Shown here: one piece after another, positions 1 to 6,864 of the stretch
How the letters are laid out: each line of letters opens with the position of its first letter
Position numbering within the stretch: position 1 is the first letter of the stretch
Origin: Planctomycetota bacterium
Lineage (GTDB): Bacteria > Planctomycetota > Phycisphaerae > Sedimentisphaerales > Anaerohalosphaeraceae
Assembly (NCBI GenBank): GCA_019456245.1
Contig: VRUF01000043.1
Span: 1 to 11,706 of the forward strand
Direction of reading: 5' to 3'
Length of the DNA stretch: 11,706 nucleotides
The notes under the pieces: model-generated
What the model was told of the DNA's origin: nothing
What the model saw: only the letters and a program-made list of their open reading frames with translations
Database searches by the model: none
Program-made: the position numbers and the translations under genes

Positions 1-1
1 G

Positions 2-232
2 AGGGACAGAAAACTCCTGCTGCACAAAACGCAGATTCAAAAATTGCGAGTCAAACTTGACCAGCGAGGCTTTACACTGGTACCGGTCAGGGTATATTTT
101 AACGAAAGGGGGCTGGCAAAGGTCGAGCTGGCACTGGCAAGGGGCAAAAGGCAGTACGACAAGAGACAGAAACTACAGCAGGCCCAGCAGAAACGCGATG
201 TCGCACGAAGTATGAAGAACTATAGAAAATAA
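2..232 (+). CDS. smpB: SsrA-binding protein SmpB, 3' part (5' end outside window)
   Basis: SmpB binds tmRNA and delivers it to ribosomes stalled on mRNAs without a stop codon, so that the nascent peptide is tagged and the ribosome released. The frame is already open at base 2 and reads RDRKLLLHK, followed by the stretch GFTLVPVRVYF and then VELALARGKRQYDKR. These are the characteristic C-terminal half of the SmpB beta-barrel and the start of its basic tail. The last residues (QQKRDVARSMKNYRK) form the lysine/arginine-rich tail that in known SmpB enters the ribosomal decoding site and mRNA channel. About 76 residues are visible, roughly half of a usual 150-160 residue protein. A TTG at 44 is only an internal codon here, because the family sequence continues upstream of it. 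The gene is followed after 21 bp by the DUF1844 gene on the same strand, so they may be cotranscribed. No frameshift is seen. Confidence 0.95.
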   Translation, partial: RDRKLLLHKTQIQKLRVKLDQRGFTLVPVRVYFNERGLAKVELALARGKRQYDKRQKLQQAQQKRDVARSMKNYRK

Positions 233-253
233 ACATTATTTTAAGGTGAAATC

Positions 254-652
254 ATGGCAGAAAATAACGAAGAAAAGAAAATCATCATTGACGAAGACTG
301 GAAAAAACAGGCGCAAAACGAAAAGCAAGAACTAAAGAAAGAAGAGGCCACCCCCGAAGTCGAACCGGATCAGGACGAGTCAAAACCTCAGCGAGGCCCG
401 CTCCCGCCTGCCGATTTTCAGGGACTGGTCAGCATGTTCGCGACCCAGACCCTCTTTGCCCTTGGGCTTATCACAACTGAAGAAACAAAGGACAGAGAGC
501 CCGACATCGAGATAGCCAAATTCAACATAGACATGCTCACCATACTTGAAGACAAGACGAAGGATAATTTGTCTGACGAAGAGAAAAAAATGTTCACAGA
601 TACCTTAGCCCAGCTAAGAATGGCATTTGTTCAGATTTCCGGTGGGAGCTGA
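254..652 (+). CDS. DUF1844 domain-containing protein, function unknown
   Basis: This protein has 132 residues. Residues 1-50 are highly charged and probably disordered (many Glu, Lys and Asp, then PQRGPLPPADF). Residues 53-125 match the DUF1844 pattern: an FQGLVSMFATQTLFALG helix, a short variable loop, then a helix with FNIDMLTILEDKTKDNLSDEE. The family is small, helical and of unknown function. It is found in several bacterial phyla, and I recall it in Planctomycetes and deltaproteobacterial lineages. There is no signal peptide or clear membrane helix. The ATG is preceded by AAGGTGA about 6 bp upstream, a good ribosome binding site. It lies 21 bp after smpB and its stop is only 4 bp before trpC, which suggests translational coupling within one transcript. 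The family call rests on pattern recall; the function is unknown. Confidence 0.85.
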   Translation: MAENNEEKKIIIDEDWKKQAQNEKQELKKEEATPEVEPDQDESKPQRGPLPPADFQGLVSMFATQTLFALGLITTEETKDREPDIEIAKFNIDMLTILEDKTKDNLSDEEKKMFTDTLAQLRMAFVQISGGS

Positions 653-656
653 TTAA

Positions 657-1463
657 TTGGGTAACATACTTGACCAGATCATTGACGGCAAATTCGCCGA
701 AGTCCAGGCCCGCCGCATAAAAACTCCGCTTTCCGAATTGGAGCGCAAAGTCGCCTCTCTTGAAAAGTGTCGCAACTTCTACAAAGCCGTAACAAAAAAA
801 AATCCACGCGGCCTAAACGTCATTGCAGAAGTTAAAAAAGCCTCCCCATCTGCGGGCCTCATACGAAAGGACTTTGACCCCGTCACCATCGCCAAAACGT
901 ATGAATCCTGCGGCGCAGACGCCATCAGTGTCTTAACGGATGAAAAGTATTTCCAGGGCCGCCTGGAGTATATTTCGCAGATCAAAGAAGCAGGCGTAAC
1001 TTTACCCATTCTCCGAAAAGACTTCTTCGTCGACGAATACCAGGTATACGAAGCCCGCACCGCCGGTGCAGACGCCATATTACTCATCGCAGACGCATTA
1101 AAACCCGCCCGCCTGATGGACCTGCTGATATTGGCAAGAACTCTAACCCTCACATCTGTCATAGAGGTCCACTCCGCCGATTCCCTTCTAATGCTCCGTT
1201 CCCTCGCCGATTTTCCTCAGCCGCAATACACCGTGCTCGGAATAAACAACCGTGACCTCACAACCATGACAGTGGACATAAACACAACAAGCCGACTCGC
1301 CGAACTTGTCGACAACACTAGCGAACTAATCGCCGAAAGCGGAATAAAAACTCGCCGCGATGTCGAAAAAATGATAAAAGTAGGAGTAGGCGCGGTACTG
1401 ATAGGTGAAACACTATGCAAAAGTGAAAACATCGCCGAAAAATTTAACCAGTTATTCGGTTAG
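657..1463 (+). CDS. trpC: Indole-3-glycerol phosphate synthase
   Basis: The enzyme closes the indole ring by decarboxylating 1-(o-carboxyphenylamino)-1-deoxyribulose 5-phosphate, the step before tryptophan synthase, in the cytoplasm. The protein is 268 residues, a normal length for a single-domain (beta/alpha)8 enzyme without a fused TrpF. Signatures in order: AEVKKASPS at 57-65 (catalytic Glu58 and Lys60 by family comparison), LRKDFFVDEYQVYEA at 119-133 (Lys121 general-acid candidate), VIEVH with Glu170, GINNRDL at 195-201, and ESGIKTRRD at 227-235 for phosphate binding. The start is TTG, placed 4 bp after the DUF1844 stop, with GGTGGGAG about 8 bp upstream; no ATG occurs before the first conserved block. 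No other trp gene is in the window, so this copy is separated from any trp operon by at least the window span. Shared transcription with smpB and DUF1844 is likely. Confidence 0.95.
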   Translation: MGNILDQIIDGKFAEVQARRIKTPLSELERKVASLEKCRNFYKAVTKKNPRGLNVIAEVKKASPSAGLIRKDFDPVTIAKTYESCGADAISVLTDEKYFQGRLEYISQIKEAGVTLPILRKDFFVDEYQVYEARTAGADAILLIADALKPARLMDLLILARTLTLTSVIEVHSADSLLMLRSLADFPQPQYTVLGINNRDLTTMTVDINTTSRLAELVDNTSELIAESGIKTRRDVEKMIKVGVGAVLIGETLCKSENIAEKFNQLFG

Positions 1464-1477
1464 CAGGGGTAAAACAC

Positions 1478-2290
1478 ATGGGTCGTATAATAGCATGGTC
1501 AATTCTGGCTGGGATAGTAATCCTGATCGTCGCATCGGCGATCCTGAAACGAATACTCCGAAATGCCAGATGCAGAAAACTAAGAGCCAAACCTTTCCCA
1601 GACGATTGGATTGCCGTCATCGAAAAAAACTTCCCCATGTATAAAATAATGCCCCCCGACCTGAGAACGCAATTGCACGGCTTGATAAATGTCTTCATCG
1701 GAGAAAAGATATTCGAAGGATGCGCCGGACTTGAAGTTACCCAGGAGATGAAAATCTCCATTGCCGCTCAGGCATGTATCCTGCTCTTAAACCGCAAAAC
1801 AAGATATTACCCCAAACTGACAACGATATACATCTATCCACATACTTACGTCGCCAAAAACGACGGCGGCAAAAGCGCCCGCCTTGGCGAATCCTGGCAA
1901 AACGGCCCCGTAGTTTTGGCATGGAACTCCGTCCAGGGCGGAGCAAGAAACATGCGCGATGGCAGAAACGTAGTGATGCACGAGTTCTCCCACCGCCTCG
2001 ACCAGGAAGACGGAGACGCAGACGGCGCCCCGATACTTGACCACGGTTCAAGCTACCGAACCTGGGCAAAAGTCCTCGGCTCAGAGTACAATGCGATGCT
2101 CAAAAAAGGCTGGCGAAGAAAAACCGTAATGAACAAATACGGAGCAACAAACCCAGCCGAGTTTTTCGCCGTCGCAACAGAAACATTTTTCGAAAAAGCA
2201 AAACAAATGAAGAAAAAACAACCAGAACTATACGAGCAGTTAAAAGAATATTATAAGCTCGATCCGTTGGAATGGAAAAACCGGGACTAA
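1478..2290 (+). CDS. mtfA: MtfA-like zinc-dependent peptidase (M90 family) with N-terminal membrane helix
   Basis: This protein has 270 residues. A hydrophobic helix at about residues 4-23 is followed by a basic stretch (KRILRNARCRKLR), which suggests a membrane anchor with the body in the cytoplasm. The catalytic region NVVMHEFSHRLD places HEFSH at 168-172, a standard HExxH zinc site, followed by QEDGDADGAP, the typical MtfA extension. The downstream PAEFFAVATETFFE (227-239) supplies the glutamate expected as third zinc ligand; I cannot say which Glu it is from sequence alone. E. coli MtfA is a peptidase that binds the repressor Mlc and so influences glucose PTS expression. Whether this homologue does the same is unknown, and it may act on another substrate. 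It sits 14 bp after trpC, with AGGGG as ribosome binding site, and 4 bp before the channel gene. Confidence 0.88.
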   Translation: MGRIIAWSILAGIVILIVASAILKRILRNARCRKLRAKPFPDDWIAVIEKNFPMYKIMPPDLRTQLHGLINVFIGEKIFEGCAGLEVTQEMKISIAAQACILLLNRKTRYYPKLTTIYIYPHTYVAKNDGGKSARLGESWQNGPVVLAWNSVQGGARNMRDGRNVVMHEFSHRLDQEDGDADGAPILDHGSSYRTWAKVLGSEYNAMLKKGWRRKTVMNKYGATNPAEFFAVATETFFEKAKQMKKKQPELYEQLKEYYKLDPLEWKNRD

Positions 2291-2294
2291 AAAC

Positions 2295-3140
2295 ATGGAA
2301 GAAAGATTAGCAGAACGAGTTGACAAAAACGCACTCACCGGATGGCGAAAGAAGTTGTTCGAGGTAATATTCGAAGCCGACACTCCCGCAGGCAAACTCT
2401 TCGATGTCCTTCTTATCGTAAGCATCCTCGCCAGCGTCGCCGTCGTCATGCTCGACAGCGTAGAAAGTATTAGTGAAAAATGGGGCACGCTTCTCAAAGC
2501 AGCCGAATGGGTTTTCACAATTTTATTTACTATCGAGTATCTGTTTCGGCTCATTTGCGCCGGCCGTGCGATTCGTTACGCAAAAAGTTTTTTTGGAATC
2601 GTGGATTTGATGGCGATTGTGCCCACCTATCTCGATCTCATCCTCCCCGGTTCTCGTTATCTCCTCGTGATCCGTTTATTGCGGGTGCTGCGAATATTCC
2701 GTATTCTCCACCTCTCAAGATTCGTCGGCGAAGCCAATGTCCTGATGACAGCCCTCGCCGCAAGCAAACGAAAGATACTCGTGTTTTTCTTCGCCGTCCT
2801 CACCCTTGTCGTCATCCTTGGTTCCCTGATGTATGTTATCGAGGGGCGAGACCCGGCGAGCGGTTTCACCAGTATCCCAAAGAGTGTTTACTGGGCGATC
2901 GTAACTTTAACCACGGTCGGTTACGGCGACATATTACCACAGACAGGCATCGGCCAGATGCTCGCGGCAGTGGTAATGATCCTCGGCTATTCCATAATCG
3001 CCGTACCAACAGGAATAGTAACCGCCGAACTTACCCAGGCATACAAAAAAGAAATAACAACCCAAACCTGTCCCCAGTGCACACGCCAGGGACACGACAA
3101 AGACGCAAAACACTGCAAACACTGCGGTGCGAGCCTTTAG
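2295..3140 (+). CDS. Voltage-gated potassium-channel-like ion transporter with C-terminal zinc ribbon
   Basis: This inner-membrane six-helix channel of the voltage-gated superfamily has 281 residues. Likely helices are S1 33-53, S2 68-88, S3 97-116, S4 121-142, S5 160-183 and S6 218-242. S4 has arginines at every third position (127, 130, 133, 136), the classical voltage sensor. The pore loop has TLTTVGYGD at 204-212, whose TVGYG is the potassium selectivity filter. The short tail then has CPQC at 259-262 and CKHC at 274-277, a four-cysteine zinc ribbon separated from S6 by about 15 residues. Family knowledge says it should conduct K+ as a tetramer. The zinc ribbon is an inference from cysteine spacing, and its role here is unknown. 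The ATG is 4 bp after the mtfA stop, so it is probably the last gene of this operon. It converges on glnS with 9 bp between stop codons. Confidence 0.9.
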   Translation: MEERLAERVDKNALTGWRKKLFEVIFEADTPAGKLFDVLLIVSILASVAVVMLDSVESISEKWGTLLKAAEWVFTILFTIEYLFRLICAGRAIRYAKSFFGIVDLMAIVPTYLDLILPGSRYLLVIRLLRVLRIFRILHLSRFVGEANVLMTALAASKRKILVFFFAVLTLVVILGSLMYVIEGRDPASGFTSIPKSVYWAIVTLTTVGYGDILPQTGIGQMLAAVVMILGYSIIAVPTGIVTAELTQAYKKEITTQTCPQCTRQGHDKDAKHCKHCGASL

Positions 3141-3149
3141 TATTTTAGA

Positions 3150-4888
3150 TTATTTCTTCTTCGGTTTGTTTTTGTTTTGCTTTTGTATTTTTGCCCACGT
3201 ATCCCGCAGGGTTGCCGTCCTGTTAAACACCGGTTTTTCTCCCGATGAATCCTTATCCGTGCAGAAGTAACCCAATCGTTCGAACTGATATTTGTTGCCG
3301 GCTTTGGTATCTGCAAGCGAAGGTTCCACCCAACAGCTTTCCAATACTTTCAGCGACTCCGGGTTTAAATTTACGATAAAGTCTTCGCCTTCTTCGGTTT
3401 TTTCAGGATTTTCTTTAGTAAAGAGATTGTCATAAAGCCTGACTTGGGTCTTGATTGCATGATCCGCCGAAACCCAGTGCATCGTCGCCTTCACTTTTCT
3501 CCCATCAGGAGCATCGCCGCCGCGAGTCTCGGGATCGTACGTCGCGCGAAGCTCAACGACATTGCCCTCATCGTCTTTTATCACATCCGTACATGTGATA
3601 AAGAACGCATAGCGAAGCCGTACTTCCCGGCCGGGTGCGAGGCGGAAGAATTTTTTTGGCGGTTCTTCCATAAAATCATCCCGTTCGATATAAATCGTCT
3701 TCGAAAACGACACCACACGCGTCCCCGCATCGGGATCGTTAGGATTATTGATCGCTTCAAGCTCATCAACCTGTCCCTCCGGATAATTTTCGATCACAAC
3801 CTTAAGCGGGTTCAAAACGGCCATCACACGTGGCACATATTCGTTAAGATCTTTCCGAACGCAATGTTCCAAAAACGCAAAGTCCACCGTACTGTTAAAC
3901 TTGGCAATGCCGACACCTTTGCAGAAATCACGAATGGAAGCTGCACTATAACCCCGCCTTCTCATCCCCGAGATAGTAGGCATACGCGGATCGTCCCAGC
4001 CGTTGACATGATTTTCCTGAACAAGCCCAAGCAGCTTTCGCTTACTCATAACCGTATACGTCAAATTCAACCGCGCAAATTCGATCTGCTGCGGATGACC
4101 CGCCCCGAGCTGATCCAAAAACCAGTCATAAAGAGGCCGATGCCCCTCGAACTCAAGCGTACAGATCGAGTGCGTTATCCCCTCGATAGAATCCTCCAGC
4201 CCATGCGCCCAGTCATACATCGAGATCGGAAGAGCATCGGATAGATACACCATTTATCACCTGTCCGGTGGTGCGTCGCATGAAGAATACGGTACATAAC
4301 CGGATCGCGCATATTAAGATTCGGCGAAGCCATATCGATCTTCGCTTTCAGCGTTCGCGACCCATCTTCAAACTCGCCGTTTTTCATCCGCGCAAACAGA
4401 TCAAGATTTTCTTCGACGCCGCGCTCGCGGAAGGGGCTGTTCTTACCCTGTTCGGTCAGCGACCCGCGGTACTGACGCGTTTGGTCGGCCGTCAAATCGC
4501 AAACATAAGCGTTGCCTTTTTTAATAAGCTCCACCGCCCAGTCATACATCTGCTGAAAATAATCCGACGCGAAATAAAGCCGATCCTCCCAATCCCAGCC
4601 AAGCCACCTGACATCTTCCTCGATTGACTGAACATATTCGGCTTCTTCCTTTACCGGGTTGGTATCGTCAAAACGAAGATTGCACAATCCCGAAAACTCC
4701 GCGGCAATTCCAAAGTTAAGACAGATACTCTTGGCATGTCCGATATGAAGATACCCGTTAGGCTCAGGAGGAAAACGGGTATGAACCCGCCCACCATTTT
4801 TCCCAGCCTTTATATCACCATCAACAATACTCCGAACAAAGTCAAGAGAAGCAGTTTTTTCATTATTTTCCATTACGGTAAACCTCAT
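3150..4888 (-). CDS. glnS: Glutaminyl-tRNA synthetase, frame broken by a 17-bp adapter-derived insertion
   Basis: GlnRS charges tRNA-Gln with glutamine. It is a class I synthetase of the Glu/Gln subfamily and replaces the amidotransferase route. The 5' part (4888 down to 4236) encodes FPPEPNGYLHIGHAKSI with the HIGH motif at residues 43-46 and ends in GDKWCIYPM. The 3' part (4237 down to 3150) continues with YDWAHGLEDSIEGITHSIC, MSKRK (KMSKS motif, 270-274), then the two beta-barrel anticodon-binding domains ending EKPVFNRT...RDTW. The frame shifts at 4219-4235. The upstream part then runs out of frame to a stop near 4175. Without those 17 bases the protein is 568 residues from the ATG at 4873, close to E. 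coli GlnRS (554). I favour 4873 as the start (MENNEK, GAGG 9 bp upstream); an ATG at 4888 would add MRFTV. The natural gene is probably intact. Confidence 0.95.
4219..4235. other. Embedded Illumina adapter core plus 4-bp flank duplication (assembly artefact)
   Basis: Bases 4223-4235 read AGATCGGAAGAGC, exactly the shared start of Illumina TruSeq-type adapters. On the glnS strand this is GCTCTTCCGATCT, the 3' end of the adapter primer. The flanking ATCG occurs at 4219-4222 and again at 4236-4239. Deleting one ATCG plus the adapter (17 bases) joins the two halves of glnS with no missing or extra residue. Translated adapter shows as ALPIS in one frame and LFRS in the other. A read-through read that was not trimmed, merged by the assembler at the 6-base match ATCGGA shared by adapter and genome, would explain it. 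Confidence 0.93.
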
Positions 4889-5080
4889 ATAGTCCTGAAA
4901 ACAGATTTGCTGGATAGGATAACAGGCTTTGACTCAAAAAACAAGTCGATGCTCGGTTTTTGGGTTGCGGAATGGTTTTTTTGTTTCCCTGTAAGCTATC
5001 AGTGGTGATTTGGGCAATTTTTTAAAAGTAACTGCCAATCGCACAATAAAATGTAAGCTCCAAAAGTAGACACCGAGAGC

Positions 5081-5139
5081 AAGGAGATATGTCACGTCTG
5101 AAAAGCCCTGTGAGCCCTTTTTCTAAACCTCATCTCCTT
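5081..5139 (+). repeat. 8-bp inverted repeat enclosing a Shine-Dalgarno-like sequence
   Basis: AAGGAGAT (5081-5088) and ATCTCCTT (5132-5139) are perfect complements separated by 43 bases. The left arm is a near-ideal Shine-Dalgarno sequence directly before an ATG at 5089, which opens a 23-codon frame (MSRLKSPVSPFSKPHLLFVYGLC, stop 5158-5160). The Shine-Dalgarno to ATG gap is only 2 bases, shorter than usual. The arms could pair in RNA and hide the site. It lies upstream of the candidate gltX promoter, so it matters only if transcription starts further up. It may be chance. Confidence 0.25.
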
Positions 5140-5162
5140 TTTGTATATGGGTTATGTTAGGC

Positions 5163-5191
5163 TTGACAATTTGGCCTGTGTCGCTTAATCT
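5163..5191 (+). promoter_or_regulatory. Candidate sigma-70 promoter for gltX
   Basis: A perfect TTGACA (5163-5168) is followed after 17 bp by TAATCT (5186-5191), which matches the -10 consensus at three of six positions. This would start transcription near 5198, leaving a leader of about 34 bases before the gltX ATG, with GAGG at 5221-5224 as ribosome binding site. The good -35 and ideal spacing support it; the -10 is poor. Confidence 0.4.
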
Positions 5192-5231
5192 GACAACCTT
5201 GATGAATTTTTATGAATTTTGAGGTTTTTCA

Positions 5232-6851
5232 ATGATAGTTACGCGTTTTGCACCGTCTCCGACGGGTTATTTGCATATTGGCGGGGCGAGGACGGCACTT
5301 TTCAACTGGCTTCTTGCCCGTCAATCGGGCGGGAAATTTATCCTTCGCATTGAGGATACCGACGTCAAGCGAAATACCCCCACCGCTGCCCAACAGGTGG
5401 TCGACGATCTAAAGTGGCTTGGCCTTAACTGGGACGAAGGGCCGGAGGTCGACGGTCCAAACGGCCCATACCACCAGTCCGAGAGACGCGATATTTACGA
5501 TAAATACATCGGACAGCTTCTTGATGAGGGCAATGCCTATCATTGTTTTGAAACGCCGGAGGAACTTGCACTTATCCGCGAGGAAGCAGCCAAACAGAAA
5601 AAAACTTACAATTACACACGCCCCGAGGTTTTTCCCACTGCCGATGATGTTGAAAACGCCCGCTTACAGGGTCGTCCCGTCGTCGTCCGTTTTGCGGTTC
5701 CAGATGGCGACATAGTTATCAATGACGTCGTACGCGGCGAGGTCACCTTCCGCGCGGGTGAGATCGGCGATTTCATCATTCAAAAGTCCGACGGATTTCC
5801 GACTTATCACATGGCAGTTGTCATCGATGACGAACTGATGGGGGTGACCCATGTTATTCGCGGGCAGGAACATTTGATGAATACACCGGGCCACCAGGCA
5901 TTGCAGGACGCCCTGGGATTTCGCCGGCCCGTTTATGCTCACATGTCCGTAACGGTTAGTGAAGGGGGCGGAAAACTCAGCAAGCGTGAAAGACCTAAGA
6001 CCCTTCGCATGTCGATAAAAGGACGCGGGCAGGTCGACACACAAAAACTTGCCGACGTCGGCGGGATAACCGTTGAAGAGTTCGAAAGTTTTACAAAGGG
6101 CCAGTCTGTTCCCGACATGCCGGCCATCGATGCTATCGCCAAACATCTCGGTGTAAAACTGCCCGAGATAAACGTGGTAGATTTCGCATCGGGCGGCTAT
6201 CTCCCGGAAACCATGGTCAATTTCATGGGCCTGTTGGGATGGAGTACGTCGGATGACCGCGAGATCATGGCTCTTGAGGAACAGTTAGAATGTTTTGACC
6301 TTACCCGGCTGGCAAAATCCAATAGTTTGTTCGACCGCAAAAAACTGATGGCATTTAACACCGAGCATATGCGGATGGTCGGTTCCGAAAAACTGCTTGA
6401 GCATTTCAAGCGTTATATCGAGTTGAAAAAATCCCCCGTTGCTTCCGGCGACGATGAAATACTCAATCGTATTTTACTCGCATGTGCAGGTGCCAGGACA
6501 CTTGCCGAGATAGAAGCCAAAACCCGCTTCCTTTTCTTTGCCGACGATGCTATCGAGTACGACGAAAAGGCGGTCAACAAGGTTCTCATGAAAAACGACG
6601 GACTTGGCGTCCTTGCCGAGGTGCGCAAGAGACTTGCCGCACTTGACGACGTCACAGCAGAAGCGATTGAGAACATCCTTCGCACACTCGCCGAAGAACT
6701 TTCAGTCGGACTTGGCAAAGTCGCCCAGCCCCTGCGAGTTGCTATTTGCGGAAATACGATCAGCCCACCCATATTCGATTCGGTCGATATGCTCGGGATG
6801 AATAACACGCTTAAAAGAATTGATATTACGTTAGAGAAGTTTTCGAAATAA
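5232..6851 (+). CDS. gltX: Glutamyl-tRNA synthetase with an insertion after the KLSKR motif
   Basis: GluRS is a class I synthetase that charges tRNA-Glu. It has 539 residues, longer than the usual 465-500. RFAPSPTGYLHIGGARTAL at 5-23 contains the HIGH-type motif. EDTD lies at 41-44, HVIRGQEHLMNTP at 207-219, and KLSKR at 248-252 is the KMSKS-type motif. In common bacterial enzymes about 15 residues link KLSKR to the GYLPE helix; here GYLPE begins at 322, so about 55 residues are extra. The C-terminal part carries the anticodon-binding domain, ending ISPPIFD with the typical LG...LKRID. The ATG at 5232 has GAGG 7 bp upstream. A GlnRS gene next door suggests this enzyme can be specific for tRNA-Glu, but that is an inference. 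It is followed after 13 bp by the PfkB kinase gene. The two synthetases are paralogues placed head to head. Confidence 0.96.
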   Translation: MIVTRFAPSPTGYLHIGGARTALFNWLLARQSGGKFILRIEDTDVKRNTPTAAQQVVDDLKWLGLNWDEGPEVDGPNGPYHQSERRDIYDKYIGQLLDEGNAYHCFETPEELALIREEAAKQKKTYNYTRPEVFPTADDVENARLQGRPVVVRFAVPDGDIVINDVVRGEVTFRAGEIGDFIIQKSDGFPTYHMAVVIDDELMGVTHVIRGQEHLMNTPGHQALQDALGFRRPVYAHMSVTVSEGGGKLSKRERPKTLRMSIKGRGQVDTQKLADVGGITVEEFESFTKGQSVPDMPAIDAIAKHLGVKLPEINVVDFASGGYLPETMVNFMGLLGWSTSDDREIMALEEQLECFDLTRLAKSNSLFDRKKLMAFNTEHMRMVGSEKLLEHFKRYIELKKSPVASGDDEILNRILLACAGARTLAEIEAKTRFLFFADDAIEYDEKAVNKVLMKNDGLGVLAEVRKRLAALDDVTAEAIENILRTLAEELSVGLGKVAQPLRVAICGNTISPPIFDSVDMLGMNNTLKRIDITLEKFSK

Positions 6852-6864
6852 GGAGGTTCATAAA

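Larger units (their letters stand above)
4889..5231. promoter_or_regulatory. Divergent glnS/gltX intergenic region
   Basis: This 343-bp region has no convincing protein or tRNA gene and must hold the promoters of both divergent synthetase genes. For glnS (reverse strand) a weak candidate is TTGTTT (4939-4944) and TATCCT (4916-4921) with a 17-bp gap, about 27 bp before the upstream ATG. For gltX see the separate promoter entry. An imperfect inverted repeat lies at 5007-5016 (GATTTGGGCA) and 5033-5040 (TGCCAATC) around an AT-rich loop. An 8-bp inverted repeat lies at 5081-5088 and 5132-5139. ATGAATTTTT/ATGAATTTTG is directly repeated at 5202-5221. I see no T-box motif. Confidence 0.5.

Noticed and set aside
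44..232. Independent 62-residue gene starting at TTG 44
   Set aside because: The SmpB sequence continues in frame upstream to the window edge, so this is only the C-terminal part of smpB.
3111..3129. Hairpin CACTGC / GCGGTG near the end of the channel gene as a terminator
   Set aside because: It lies inside the zinc-ribbon codons, contains a G-T pair and has no T-run directly after it.
2480..3148. Open frame of 222 codons on the + strand
   Set aside because: It overlaps the ion channel in another frame and is rich in Arg, Pro and His with no recognisable domain.
4219..4239. ATCG direct repeats flanking 13 bases, resembling a mobile-element footprint with target duplication
   Set aside because: The 13 bases are exactly the Illumina adapter core, so an assembly artefact explains them better than a transposon scar.
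3444..4244. Open frame of 266 codons on the + strand
   Set aside because: It is antisense to glnS, has a biased Arg/His/Ile composition and no family resemblance; it is a shadow of the real gene.
4175..4253. Programmed frameshift or genuine glnS pseudogene
   Set aside because: There is no slippery sequence, the rest of both halves is perfectly conserved, and the extra bases are adapter sequence.
4990..5059. TGTAAGCT present twice in the glnS/gltX gap
   Set aside because: An 8-bp repeat 62 bp apart without symmetry or promoter relation is compatible with chance.
5104..5118. AGCCCT repeated after three bases upstream of gltX
   Set aside because: Too short and isolated to call a repeat array or operator.
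5664..6146. Open frame of 160 codons on the - strand
   Set aside because: It is antisense to gltX with no recognisable family and no sensible start context.
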